Made by a program: the position numbers and the translations under genes. A DNA stretch of 12,458 nucleotides. Source: Terriglobales bacterium (GTDB lineage Bacteria; Acidobacteriota; Terriglobia; Terriglobales; Acidobacteriaceae). This document shows, piece by piece, positions 1 through 6,526 of this stretch; position 1 is the stretch's first letter, and the number at the start of each line of letters is the position of its first letter. The stretch lies in contig JAATFE010000300.1 in the NCBI GenBank assembly GCA_015655365.1, positions 1 through 12,458 of the forward strand, in the 5' to 3' direction. The notes below the pieces were generated by a model. That model saw only the letters and a list, made by a program, of their open reading frames with translations, was not told where the DNA came from and searched no databases.

Positions 1-1
1 G

Positions 2-1051
2 AAGTTCAAGGAAATCTCCGAGGCCAACGACGTGCTGAGCGACGAGAAGAAGCGCAAGGTCTACGACCAGGTGGGCTTCTACTCCGACCAGATCGATCCG
101 GCGCAGGCCGCGGCTTATGCGCGGCAGCAGGGCGCGGGCGGCAGGCCGCCGGTGGATTTTGACGGCTTCGACTTCTCCGGCTTTCAGGGCGGGCCGGGCC
201 ACCACGCGGGCCAGCAGACAAGCTCGGCCGGGTGGGGCGGCTTCAAAGACATCTTCTCCGGCATCTTCAGCGGAGCCCAGCAGGCGCAGCGCCCGCGCGG
301 GCCGCAGCCGGGAACCGATCTCGAATATCAGGCCACGGTCGACTTCTGGACCGCCATTCGCGGCGGCCAGGCGCGCATCCAGGTGGACCGCCAGGAAACT
401 TGCCCCACCTGCCACGGGCAAACGGCTCATGGAGCCGGTCCAGTGCAGTGCCCCGAGTGCGGCGGCACCGGCCAGGTGACGCAGATGGGCGGGCGCATGA
501 AGTTCAACATCCCCTGCCCGCGCTGCAACGGCACCGGCCGCACCTCGCACGACTGCGTGACCTGCCACGGCGAAGGCGTGGTGAGCCGCAGCGAGTCGGT
601 CGAGTTCCGCATCAAGGCGGGCACCCGCGACGGCCAGCGCATCCGGTTGCAAGGCAAGGGTAATGCCGGGTTGAACGGCGGCGCGCCGGGCGACCTGTTT
701 GTGATTGTGCGCACCGCGAGCCATCCGGTGTTTGCGCGGGTGGGCGACGACATTCAAGTGACAGTTCCGGTGACCGTGCCCGAAGCCGCACTCGGCGCCA
801 AGGTGGAGGTGCCGACCATCGACGGCCGTGCGCAGTTGAAGATTCCTCCGGGCACCCAGAGTGGACAGAAGCTACGCCTGCGCGAGCGCGGCGTAGAAAA
901 TGCGCAGCGTCCCGGCCAGCGCGGCGACCAGATTGTGACCGTTGAAGTCGTGGTGCCCACGCTCCAGGATGAGCGCAGCAAGGAGATCATGCGCGAGTTG
1001 GCCAAGCTGAACGACCAGGACCCGCGGGTAACACTGTTTGATAAGCTGTGA
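2..1051 (+). CDS. dnaJ: Chaperone protein DnaJ, 5' end outside window
   Basis: Hsp40 co-chaperone that delivers unfolded clients to DnaK and stimulates its ATPase in the cytoplasm. The reading frame is open from base 2, so the start, most of the J domain and its HPD motif lie upstream. What remains begins with the J-domain tail (EANDVLSDEKKRKVYDQ), then a Gly/Phe-rich linker (FDGFDFSGFQGG), then a zinc-binding cysteine-rich domain with four CxxC pairs (CPTCHGQT, CPECGGTG, CPRCNGTG, CVTCHGEG), then the beta-rich substrate-binding domain ending DPRVTLFDKL. The cysteine-rich domain marks a type I DnaJ rather than a CbpA-like protein. The first repeat departs slightly from CxxCxGxG, with Thr as the last residue. 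An HspR-like repressor lies two genes downstream, so this is probably the distal part of a dnaK-grpE-dnaJ-hspR type heat-shock operon; dnaK and grpE are not visible here. Confidence 0.96.
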   Translation, partial: KFKEISEANDVLSDEKKRKVYDQVGFYSDQIDPAQAAAYARQQGAGGRPPVDFDGFDFSGFQGGPGHHAGQQTSSAGWGGFKDIFSGIFSGAQQAQRPRGPQPGTDLEYQATVDFWTAIRGGQARIQVDRQETCPTCHGQTAHGAGPVQCPECGGTGQVTQMGGRMKFNIPCPRCNGTGRTSHDCVTCHGEGVVSRSESVEFRIKAGTRDGQRIRLQGKGNAGLNGGAPGDLFVIVRTASHPVFARVGDDIQVTVPVTVPEAALGAKVEVPTIDGRAQLKIPPGTQSGQKLRLRERGVENAQRPGQRGDQIVTVEVVVPTLQDERSKEIMRELAKLNDQDPRVTLFDKL

Positions 1052-1083
1052 GCGTCGGGCCTGCGCCCGCGAACGGTGAGTCG

Positions 1084-1407
1084 ATGGGCTCTGATCGTGA
1101 TGACCGGAACGAGGACAATCTCGAAGGGATCGAATTCGAATGGTATCCGTTCAAGGCAGCCGCAAACTTGAAGAAGCACAAGGTCTCTTTCGACGAGGCT
1201 AGAACCGTCTTCGGAGATGAGAATGCTTTGGTGGTTCCGGATCGAGTACATAGCGATGACGAAGAAAGAAGCCTAGTTATCGGCAGATCGGAGCAAGGGC
1301 GCTTGTTGATTGTCTGTTTCACCGAAAGATCGAACAGGTTGCGCATCATCAGCGCTCGGCCAGTGGAACCTTGGGAAAGGGGGGAATATGAGAACGCAAA
1401 TCGGTAA
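1084..1407 (+). CDS. brnT: BrnT-family toxin (DUF497)
   Basis: BrnT toxins are small RNases with a RelE-like fold that block translation and are neutralised by a partner encoded just downstream. The 107-residue product carries the family landmarks in order: FEWYPFKAAANLKKHKVSF (family form FEWDPxKAxxNxxKHGVSF), DEARTVF, VHSDDEERSLVIG, GRLLIVCFTER, and RIISARPVEPWERGEYE. The ATG at 1084 is chosen because the family normally begins shortly before FEW and a GGTGAG stretch precedes it, although closely. An in-frame GTG at 1048 overlaps the dnaJ stop as GTGA and would add 12 residues, giving translational coupling to dnaJ. The gene overlaps the next one by 20 bp. A sampled 60-bp block (1261-1320) is about 48% GC, against about 67% in a block of the downstream dGTPase gene, which suggests acquisition. 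BrnT assignment is firm; activity is inferred. Confidence 0.88.
   Translation: MGSDRDDRNEDNLEGIEFEWYPFKAAANLKKHKVSFDEARTVFGDENALVVPDRVHSDDEERSLVIGRSEQGRLLIVCFTERSNRLRIISARPVEPWERGEYENANR
1377..1384 (+). promoter_or_regulatory. Strong ribosome binding site for the antitoxin-nuclease gene
   Basis: AAGGGGGG lies 3 bases before the ATG at 1388, inside the 3' end of brnT. It decides the start over the longer open frame that extends upstream. A stronger site for the second gene than for brnT fits the usual excess of antitoxin over toxin. Confidence 0.6.
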
Positions 1408-2008
1408 GGATGAAGCGAAATTGCGCAGCGGCTTCGACTTTTCGAAGGCTGTGCGGGGCAAGTTTCATGAGCGCTACAAGAAAGGCAGCACCGTAACCCT
1501 CCTCGAAGGGAATCCGGAGTCCGACGATCCTCTTTCATCCGAAGATGCCGATTCGCAACTGACGGAAGTCTTCGGAAGAAACCTGCTCATCTCCCATCTG
1601 GTCACTGCCGGTTTTGAGGTTGCGCAGCCCGTCCGGGACAAAGGCATCGATTTGATTGCCTATCGCGACGGAAGGGATGGAAGGCCTTTTCTCGCTTGCC
1701 CAATTCAATTGAAAGCTTCTGCACAAGAGTCGTTCTCGCTCGACAGGAAATACAAACCATTTCCTCACCTGTTGATTGCCTATGTTTGGAATGTGCAGGG
1801 GAGGGAACAAAGTGATGTGTATGCGTTGACCTTTGGCGAGGCCGAGCATGTATTGGAAGAGAGGGGCTTTGCAAAAACCGATTCCTGGACGAAGAATGGC
1901 TATTATTTCGTCCGATCCGCTGGGCAGGAGCTGAAAAAAATCCTGGAGCCCTACAAAATGACTCCCAAACGGTGGCAGGAAAAGCTTCAAGCCCTTCAAG
2001 CTCTTTGA
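1388..2008 (+). CDS. Antitoxin-like N-terminus fused to PD-(D/E)XK nuclease-like domain
   Basis: The 206-residue product has two unlike parts. Residues 1-42 contain FDFSKAVRGKFHERYKKG, resembling the DFSKxxRG segment of BrnA and related small antitoxins. Residues about 58-206 look like a conserved hypothetical protein with a restriction-endonuclease-like core: helix GRNLLISHLVTAGFEV, then GIDLIAY (Asp88), then PIQLKAS (Gln107, Lys109). The D...QxK arrangement recalls Mrr-like members of the PD-(D/E)XK superfamily, where Gln replaces the acidic residue. The tail has LLIAYVWNV, VYALTF and LEPYKMTPKRW. The ATG at 1388 is chosen for the strong AAGGGGGG ribosome site just upstream. It overlaps brnT by 20 bp, as expected for a toxin-antitoxin pair. 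It may neutralise BrnT through its N-terminus, act as a nuclease, or both; the roles are inferred. The block 1741-1800 is about 45% GC. A gene-fusion artefact or decayed antitoxin is possible, but the frame is fully open. Confidence 0.72.
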   Translation: MRTQIGKDEAKLRSGFDFSKAVRGKFHERYKKGSTVTLLEGNPESDDPLSSEDADSQLTEVFGRNLLISHLVTAGFEVAQPVRDKGIDLIAYRDGRDGRPFLACPIQLKASAQESFSLDRKYKPFPHLLIAYVWNVQGREQSDVYALTFGEAEHVLEERGFAKTDSWTKNGYYFVRSAGQELKKILEPYKMTPKRWQEKLQALQAL

Positions 2009-2021
2009 AAGACGACGAGTT

Positions 2022-2426
2022 ATGGCGGCAAAACGGAAGACCAAAGGCGCGTACATGATTTCGGCGGTAGCCGAGATGTACGAAATTCATCCGCAGACCC
2101 TGCGCCTCTATGAGCGCGAGGGCCTGCTGAAGCCGTCGCGCACCGAGGGCAACACGCGCCTTTATACCGACGAGGATCTGGAGCGGCTGGAGTTCATCCT
2201 GAACCTGGCGCGCGACCTGGGGGTAAACATCGCGGGCATCGCCATCATCCTGCAAATGCGGGAGCGCATGGAAGAGATGAACCGCCAGATGCAGAGCTTT
2301 GTGGAGTACGTGCGCACGGAGATGCTGGCGCGCTTCCAGCAGAATGCGCCCGGCGCGGCGGGAGCCATTGTGCCCATCCGCAAGTCTGGAGTCGTGGCGC
2401 GCACCGCGTCTTCGCGCAAATCGTAG
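2022..2426 (+). CDS. hspR: MerR-family heat-shock repressor, HspR-like
   Basis: HspR is a MerR-family repressor that binds inverted repeats upstream of dnaK operons and uses DnaK as co-repressor, so it is released under heat stress. The 134-residue product has the winged helix at its N-terminus: YMISAVAEMYEIHPQTLRLY (about 11-30), EREGLLKPSRTEGNTRLYTDEDLERL, and the HspR-like stretch LGVNIAGIAIILQM. A short helical tail (ERMEEMNRQMQSF, probable coiled coil) follows, then a basic end (RKSGVVARTASSRKS). It begins 13 bp after the chimeric gene and belongs to the same run as dnaJ. No HAIR-type operator (CTTGAGT with its inverted partner) was seen in the window; the site would be expected upstream of dnaK. 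MerR is certain; the HspR assignment rests on the motif and on the dnaJ neighbourhood. Confidence 0.85.
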   Translation: MAAKRKTKGAYMISAVAEMYEIHPQTLRLYEREGLLKPSRTEGNTRLYTDEDLERLEFILNLARDLGVNIAGIAIILQMRERMEEMNRQMQSFVEYVRTEMLARFQQNAPGAAGAIVPIRKSGVVARTASSRKS

Positions 2427-2613
2427 CCTTCTACTTCGTTCCCTCCGCCGCGGAAGCCATGTAGAGATCCACATTGACCTTGTCCACCAGCGAGGTGCCC
2501 GTATCCACAAACACCGGGTACGGCGAGAACGAGTCCGCGCTATTTGCCTTTCTTTGCGCGCAGAGCCAGCCCTCTGCGGTATAACCAGACGTGAACCCTT
2601 CCGGTGCCTTTCG

Positions 2614-3780
2614 ATGAGCAGGCAGGAATCCAATCCGGCAACTGCTTTGCCCCTGGGAATCGCCGTCCGCGGCGGCCCGGATGCGGAACTGACCCGCCGC
2701 GCCCATCCCGAACCGCCTCATCCCTATCGCTCTCCCTTTGCCCGCGACGCCGCTCGCATCCTGCATGCGCGCGCCTTTCGCCGCCTCGCCGGCAAAACCC
2801 AGGTCTTCACCCGCCTGCGCGTTGATCCACCCTCCGACCACTTCCGCAGCCGCCTTACCCACACCCTGGAAGTGACCCAAATCGCCCGCACTCTGGCTGT
2901 TGCCCTGGGCCTGAACGCGGAGTTGACCGAAGCCCTCGCGCTGGCCCACGACATCGGCCATCCTCCCTTCGGCCATGCCGGCGAAAAAGCCCTCGACCAC
3001 GCCCTCCAGGCCCACGACCTTCGCTTCGACCACAATCTCCACGCCCTGCGCATCGTCACCTGGTTCGAGGAGCGCTACGCCGCTTTTCGCGGCCTCAACC
3101 TCACCCTGGGCGTGCGCGAAGGCATCGTCAAGCACTCCCGCGATTACTCTGCCGCCACCCACCCCGAGCTTTCGGAATTTTATCTGGACCGGTTCCCGCC
3201 TCTTGAGGCGCAGCTCATCGACATGGCCGACGAAATCGCCTACCTCACCGCCGATCTCGACGACGGCCTCGGCTCCGGCATCCTCAATCTGGAGCAGGTC
3301 CGCGACGGCGTGCCGCTCTTCCGCGGCTTCCACGACGCCGTGTTCCGTGAGTTTCCCGCCGCCGCGCCCAAGCTGGCCGTCAACGAAGCCATCAACCGCG
3401 TGCTGAACGCGCTGGTGACAAATCTGCTCAATGAGATTCAGGTCCAGGTGGCTGCTCTCGGCGCCACGACGCTCAACGAAATCCGTCTGGCGCCGCAGCG
3501 TTTGGCCGCTCTGAGCCCGCCGATGGAAGCAGCCCGCGCCACGGTCAAAGAATTTCTCTACGCCAATCTCTACAACTCCTCCGGGATGGAGGAGGGCCAC
3601 AACCGCGCCGCCGAGGTAGTCGAAGGTCTTTTTGCCGCCCTCATCGCCGACCCCAGCCTGCTCCCCGCAGACCATTTGGCGCAGGTTCCCGCCGAAGGCC
3701 TTGCCCGCACGGTCGCCGACTACATCGCCGGCATGACCGACAGCTATATCGAGCAGCTTTGGGCCCGCTGCGGCCGGTAA
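2614..3780 (+). CDS. dgt: dGTPase-family HD phosphohydrolase (deoxyguanosinetriphosphate triphosphohydrolase-like)
   Basis: Members hydrolyse dNTPs to the deoxynucleoside and triphosphate, helping to balance the dNTP pool. The 388-residue protein has the family signature: YRSPFARDAARILHARAFRRL, KTQVF and RSRLTHTLEV (His83), AHDIGHPPFGHAGE (His112-Asp113) and the distal DMADEIAY with the third metal-ligand Asp, which together complete the HD site. The DHFRSRLTHT and GHPPFGH wording is typical of the shorter dGTPase-like subfamily found in many phyla; the real substrate may be a different dNTP. The ATG at 2614 gives a normal length, but no clear ribosome site precedes it, and a 187-bp gap separates it from hspR. 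It converges on vapC with only 18 bp between the stops, and no terminator was seen there. GC is high, like most of the window. Confidence 0.92.
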   Translation: MSRQESNPATALPLGIAVRGGPDAELTRRAHPEPPHPYRSPFARDAARILHARAFRRLAGKTQVFTRLRVDPPSDHFRSRLTHTLEVTQIARTLAVALGLNAELTEALALAHDIGHPPFGHAGEKALDHALQAHDLRFDHNLHALRIVTWFEERYAAFRGLNLTLGVREGIVKHSRDYSAATHPELSEFYLDRFPPLEAQLIDMADEIAYLTADLDDGLGSGILNLEQVRDGVPLFRGFHDAVFREFPAAAPKLAVNEAINRVLNALVTNLLNEIQVQVAALGATTLNEIRLAPQRLAALSPPMEAARATVKEFLYANLYNSSGMEEGHNRAAEVVEGLFAALIADPSLLPADHLAQVPAEGLARTVADYIAGMTDSYIEQLWARCGR

Positions 3781-3798
3781 GTTATTGGGTCAATGCGC

Positions 3799-4209
3799 TT
3801 ATTTCGCGGGAAGAAATTCGATTCGGGCCAACTCATCCACGGCCTTGAAGTCGTAGTCGGCGGTCACGAAGACGTGATCCGTTGAATCCATGGCCAGATC
3901 GACGGCAAATGCATCGGCGTAGGCAAGCTTGCGATCGACGCGGAGGTTGGCTGCTCGCACGGCGCGCTCCGCACTGGCGGGTACCACGAGGAGATTGATC
4001 TGCTTCAGGCGCTCCAGTATTTTTTCCTGCTCCTGTGCGCCAAATCGCTTGCGCTCAACGCCCGCTATCTCTCCCCATTGCAAGGCAGAGATACACATTG
4101 AAGCGGATTCGTTTGCACAAGCCCGGAAAATCTCACCCACCCGGTCCGCGCCCGCTTCACGGTCCAGAAAACGAAGAACCGCCGAGGAATCAAGAACAAA
4201 AACAGTCAT
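3799..4209 (-). CDS. vapC: VapC-type PIN-domain ribonuclease toxin
   Basis: PIN-domain RNase of a type II toxin-antitoxin system; such toxins cleave tRNA or rRNA when released from VapB. The 136-residue protein carries the acidic metal-binding set: Asp7 in FVLDSSAVLRFLD, Glu47 in ALQWGEI, Asp99 in LAYADAFAVDLA, and Asp118 in VTADYDF. The ATG at 4209 has TAGGA about 7 bases upstream, inside the end of vapB. Only 9 bp separate the vapB stop from this start, so the two are co-transcribed and probably translationally coupled. The gene ends 18 bp from the convergent dGTPase gene. Confidence 0.92.
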   Translation of the reverse strand: MTVFVLDSSAVLRFLDREAGADRVGEIFRACANESASMCISALQWGEIAGVERKRFGAQEQEKILERLKQINLLVVPASAERAVRAANLRVDRKLAYADAFAVDLAMDSTDHVFVTADYDFKAVDELARIEFLPAK

Positions 4210-4218
4210 GCGCTCGTC

Positions 4219-4488
4219 CTACCAGCCGTCCTTGGCCAACTCCGCTTTGCGTTCGCGCCGGCGCTCTTCCAGCAACAGATCGGTCCCTGAAGGGCCGCCA
4301 GCAGTCAGGCCGCACAACTCCTCGATGATGCGCAGCTTGGTCGCCAGCGTCTCGGGCTCAAGAATCACCCGGGTCCCTTCCTGGCGGATCGCAACACGCG
4401 TTCCAGGTTCGATCCCCAGCGATTCGCGGATCGCTACCGGAATCACTAGTTGGCCCTTGCTGCTGACGGTAGTGAACATCTGCTCCAT
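4219..4488 (-). CDS. vapB: VapB-type AbrB/SpoVT-fold antitoxin
   Basis: Antitoxin and probable autoregulator for the adjacent VapC. The 89-residue protein begins with a swapped-hairpin AbrB domain (FTTVSSKGQLVIPVAIRESL, then GIEPGTRVAIRQEGTRVILEPE) that binds DNA as a dimer. The C-terminal half (ATKLRIIEELCGLTAGG, LLLEERRRERKAELAKDGW) is helical and charged, as expected for the toxin-binding tail; the closing Asp-Gly-Trp is common in this class. The ATG at 4488 is used, but a second ATG three codons later is also possible: its only purine-rich site (GGAG) would be very close. The first ATG has no proper ribosome site because a perfect inverted repeat ends one base before it, which may mean leaderless initiation or control at the mRNA level. 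Confidence 0.92.
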   Translation of the reverse strand: MEQMFTTVSSKGQLVIPVAIRESLGIEPGTRVAIRQEGTRVILEPETLATKLRIIEELCGLTAGGPSGTDLLLEERRRERKAELAKDGW

Positions 4489-4489
4489 G

Positions 4490-4520
4490 GCTTACATCTT
4501 ACCATGAGTAAGATGTAAGC
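4490..4520. promoter_or_regulatory. Perfect 13-bp inverted repeat, probable VapB operator
   Basis: GCTTACATCTTAC (4490-4502) and GTAAGATGTAAGC (4508-4520) are exact reverse complements around a 5-base spacer. The repeat ends one base before the vapB ATG. VapB proteins normally repress their own operon by binding a palindrome near its promoter, so this is the likely operator. As RNA the same sequence would form a hairpin right at the start codon. Confidence 0.75.
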
Positions 4521-4544
4521 GCGAAGGTGGATTTCATCGAGAGT

Positions 4545-4569
4545 GTAAGGTAGGTACCTATAATCTTAC
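4545..4569. promoter_or_regulatory. Second operator-like element with nested palindrome upstream of vapB
   Basis: GTAAG (4545-4549) and CTTAC (4565-4569) flank the perfect 10-bp palindrome TAGGTACCTA (4551-4560). The GTAAG/CTTAC cores, and the longer ATCTTAC at 4563-4569, are the same as in the repeat beside vapB. On the minus strand TTATAG overlaps this element and could be a -10 box, so binding here would block the promoter. The promoter itself is uncertain. Confidence 0.45.
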
Positions 4570-4584
4570 TTGCCAGATCCAGTT

Positions 4585-5619
4585 CTACTGCACCGTTCCC
4601 TGCGGCCTTAGCCGTCTCAAATCCATCGCGCACTCCACGGCATTCTGCGCGTGCAGCCGCAGATTGTCGCACGTGGCCCACAGCCACAGCCGCGAGGTTT
4701 CGTTGGGGTTGCGGCGGTCGCTCGGTTCCGGCTTCAGCCGCACCAGCACGTCATTCTGTCCCGTTGCGGCCAGGTTCGACGGCGAATCCGTGTCTTCCAG
4801 CACCAGGTCCACATGCTCGCCGCTCAAAGCCTCTTCCAGTGCGGAGATCTCTACCGCCCGCTCCAATTCCACGGCAATCGAGAACGCCTGTCCGTGAAAC
4901 ACCGGCGCGTGAATCACCTGCAAGGCCAGGGTGGGCCAGCGCCCGGCTCCCAATGCTTCGTAATGGCGGCGAACCCGCGCATCCGTTGTGCTCAAGCTGG
5001 CCGTCGCGCTCTCGCCTAAGCCGGCCAGCAGGTTATAAGCCACCTGCGCATCGTAGATGGCTCGCGGCATCTCCTGAAAGCTCAGCAAACTCACCGTTTG
5101 CTGGTGCAACTCGTCCATGGCGCCGCGTCCGTATTCGCTGGCAGGTTCGAGCAGCGTGGCAGCGGCAAATCGCACCTCCACAATCTGTTGCAGCCGGTCC
5201 AGCAAAAGCGCCAGGGCCAGGGCCGCGGGGTGCGCCGGAACCACGGCAGGAGTAAATAAGTCCGGGGCAACCGTCTCGGTGCCCAGCCAGGGAGCGCGAA
5301 TCAGCACGCCCGTCTCCCGATCCAGCGCGCTGGAGAGATCCAGCACCGTGGAGCCGGAGCGCAGCGCCTGCCGCCAGTGTTTCCGGGTCAGGTCCTCCGC
5401 GCCGCAGAAGAAGGTGAAGTCCACGCGCTCAAACGTATCTGCTTCGACGGCCCGGATGAAGGTCACCTCGTCGCCCACTTGGTCCAACTGGCCCAGCGCC
5501 TTGTCTTCGTCCAACAAAATGTAATTTGCCGCCGCCAGGGGCGACTCCGACAGGGCATCTTTCAACTCTCGGCCCAGCAGGGTTGAAGCTCCGACAATAG
5601 CAATCTTGTACACAGTCAT
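4585..5619 (-). CDS. Aspartate-semialdehyde dehydrogenase-like protein without catalytic Cys (USG-1-like)
   Basis: The fold is that of the Asd family: Rossmann start YKIAIVGASTLLGREL, FFCGAEDLTRKHW, GSTVLDLSSALD, and the dimerisation-domain segment EPASEYGRGAMDELHQQT, which matches the SGaG...EL region of true Asd. At the position of the NCST active-site motif this protein reads VVPAHPAALAL (about 127-137), so the nucleophilic Cys is missing. The later GH motif is also altered (VFHGQAFS). It is therefore unlikely to reduce aspartyl phosphate and resembles the USG-1 paralogue of enterobacteria, whose role is unclear. The ATG at 5619 directly abuts AAAAAGG; the in-frame GTG at 5613 would have better spacing and may be the real start. 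It follows pssA by 19 bp on the same strand, so it is probably co-transcribed with the phospholipid genes. Confidence 0.8.
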   Translation of the reverse strand: MTVYKIAIVGASTLLGRELKDALSESPLAAANYILLDEDKALGQLDQVGDEVTFIRAVEADTFERVDFTFFCGAEDLTRKHWRQALRSGSTVLDLSSALDRETGVLIRAPWLGTETVAPDLFTPAVVPAHPAALALALLLDRLQQIVEVRFAAATLLEPASEYGRGAMDELHQQTVSLLSFQEMPRAIYDAQVAYNLLAGLGESATASLSTTDARVRRHYEALGAGRWPTLALQVIHAPVFHGQAFSIAVELERAVEISALEEALSGEHVDLVLEDTDSPSNLAATGQNDVLVRLKPEPSDRRNPNETSRLWLWATCDNLRLHAQNAVECAMDLRRLRPQGTVQ

Positions 5620-5638
5620 CCTTTTTCTGCGGTAAGAA

Positions 5639-6526
5639 CTACATAAAACGCGGGGGACCCGGCTTCGATTCTTCCTCGGCAACATCCGAAGCCGCGAGGC
5701 CGGCCGACCGCCAACGCCGCCGCCGCGACCACGAATACGCCGCCCGCGCCCAGATGCCAGAGAACATGTAAAGCAGCGCCAGCGTAAACAGCGCCACTTG
5801 CGAGAATCGGATCAGAATATACGCCACAATCGCCACCAGCACCAGCAACTGGAAGGGATGGCTGCGGCTGAAGTTGATCTCCTTGCCCGACCAGAACCGC
5901 CACGTACTGACCATCAGGAAGCCGGACAGCCCCACCAGGAAGAGCCAGATCAAGCTGATCCACCAGGTCGCTACCGGAATTCCGTAGCAAAGGTGAACCG
6001 TTGCGGCCAAAAATCCTGCTGCCGCCGGAATCGGCATGCCCACAAAATACTTGCGCCCCGGCCTCCCTGGGTTGCGCGGCTGCGGATCGTGGCTGATGTT
6101 GAACCGCGCCAGCCGCGAAGCGCCGCAAAGCAGAAAGACGAAGCTGAGGAAGACCCCGGCTTGCAACAGGTGGTGATACAACTGCGCATTCAGTGTCTGG
6201 GGCAGAAAATGAAATCCCCACACAAACGCCAGCAAACTTGGCGCCACGCCAAAGGCGATCACGTCGGCCAGCGAGTCCAGTTCCTTGCCAAACTCGCTCG
6301 TCGTGTTGGTCATGCGCGCAAGGCGCCCGTCCAGCGCGTCGAAGGGAATCGCAAACAGGATGGCGATCGCCGCCCAGTCCAGATGCATTTGCGCGTTGCC
6401 GCCCATCGCCTCAATGGTCTGGGTAATGGAAAAATAGCCGGCGGCGATGTTTCCCGCGGTAAACAGCGAGGGCAGCAGATACATGCCCCTGCGCGGCCGG
6501 GCTTTCCCGGGTCTCTGATCGCTCAC
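5639..6526 (-). CDS. pssA: CDP-diacylglycerol--serine O-phosphatidyltransferase
   Basis: Integral membrane enzyme that makes phosphatidylserine from CDP-diacylglycerol and serine, the step before Psd. The complete CDP-alcohol phosphotransferase motif is present at about residues 63-88: D63-x2-DG-x2-AR-x8-G-x3-D-x3-D88 (DALDGRLAR ... GKELDSLAD). Several hydrophobic membrane segments follow and the 295-residue chain ends in an Arg-rich cytoplasmic tail ([10 protein letters not shown]). The start is a GTG at 6526 that overlaps the psd stop as GTGA, with GGAG about 7 bases upstream inside psd, so the two are translationally coupled. [10 protein letters not shown] after the motif is typical of the Bacillus/archaeal-type PssA rather than the soluble E. 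coli enzyme. Confidence 0.95.
   Translation of the reverse strand: MSDQRPGKARPRRGMYLLPSLFTAGNIAAGYFSITQTIEAMGGNAQMHLDWAAIAILFAIPFDALDGRLARMTNTTSEFGKELDSLADVIAFGVAPSLLAFVWGFHFLPQTLNAQLYHHLLQAGVFLSFVFLLCGASRLARFNISHDPQPRNPGRPGRKYFVGMPIPAAAGFLAATVHLCYGIPVATWWISLIWLFLVGLSGFLMVSTWRFWSGKEINFSRSHPFQLLVLVAIVAYILIRFSQVALFTLALLYMFSGIWARAAYSWSRRRRWRSAGLAASDVAEEESKPGPPRFM

Noticed and set aside
1..2613. HspR (HAIR) or HrcA (CIRCE) operator sites
   Set aside because: Neither CTTGAGT-type nor TTAGCACTC-type inverted repeats were seen; such sites would lie upstream of dnaK, outside the window.
2431..3675. Long minus-strand open frame (414 codons) antisense to the dGTPase gene
   Set aside because: It mirrors the high-GC third-position bias of dgt, which has full catalytic motifs on the plus strand. 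Only its final stretch outside dgt is kept, as a weak finding.
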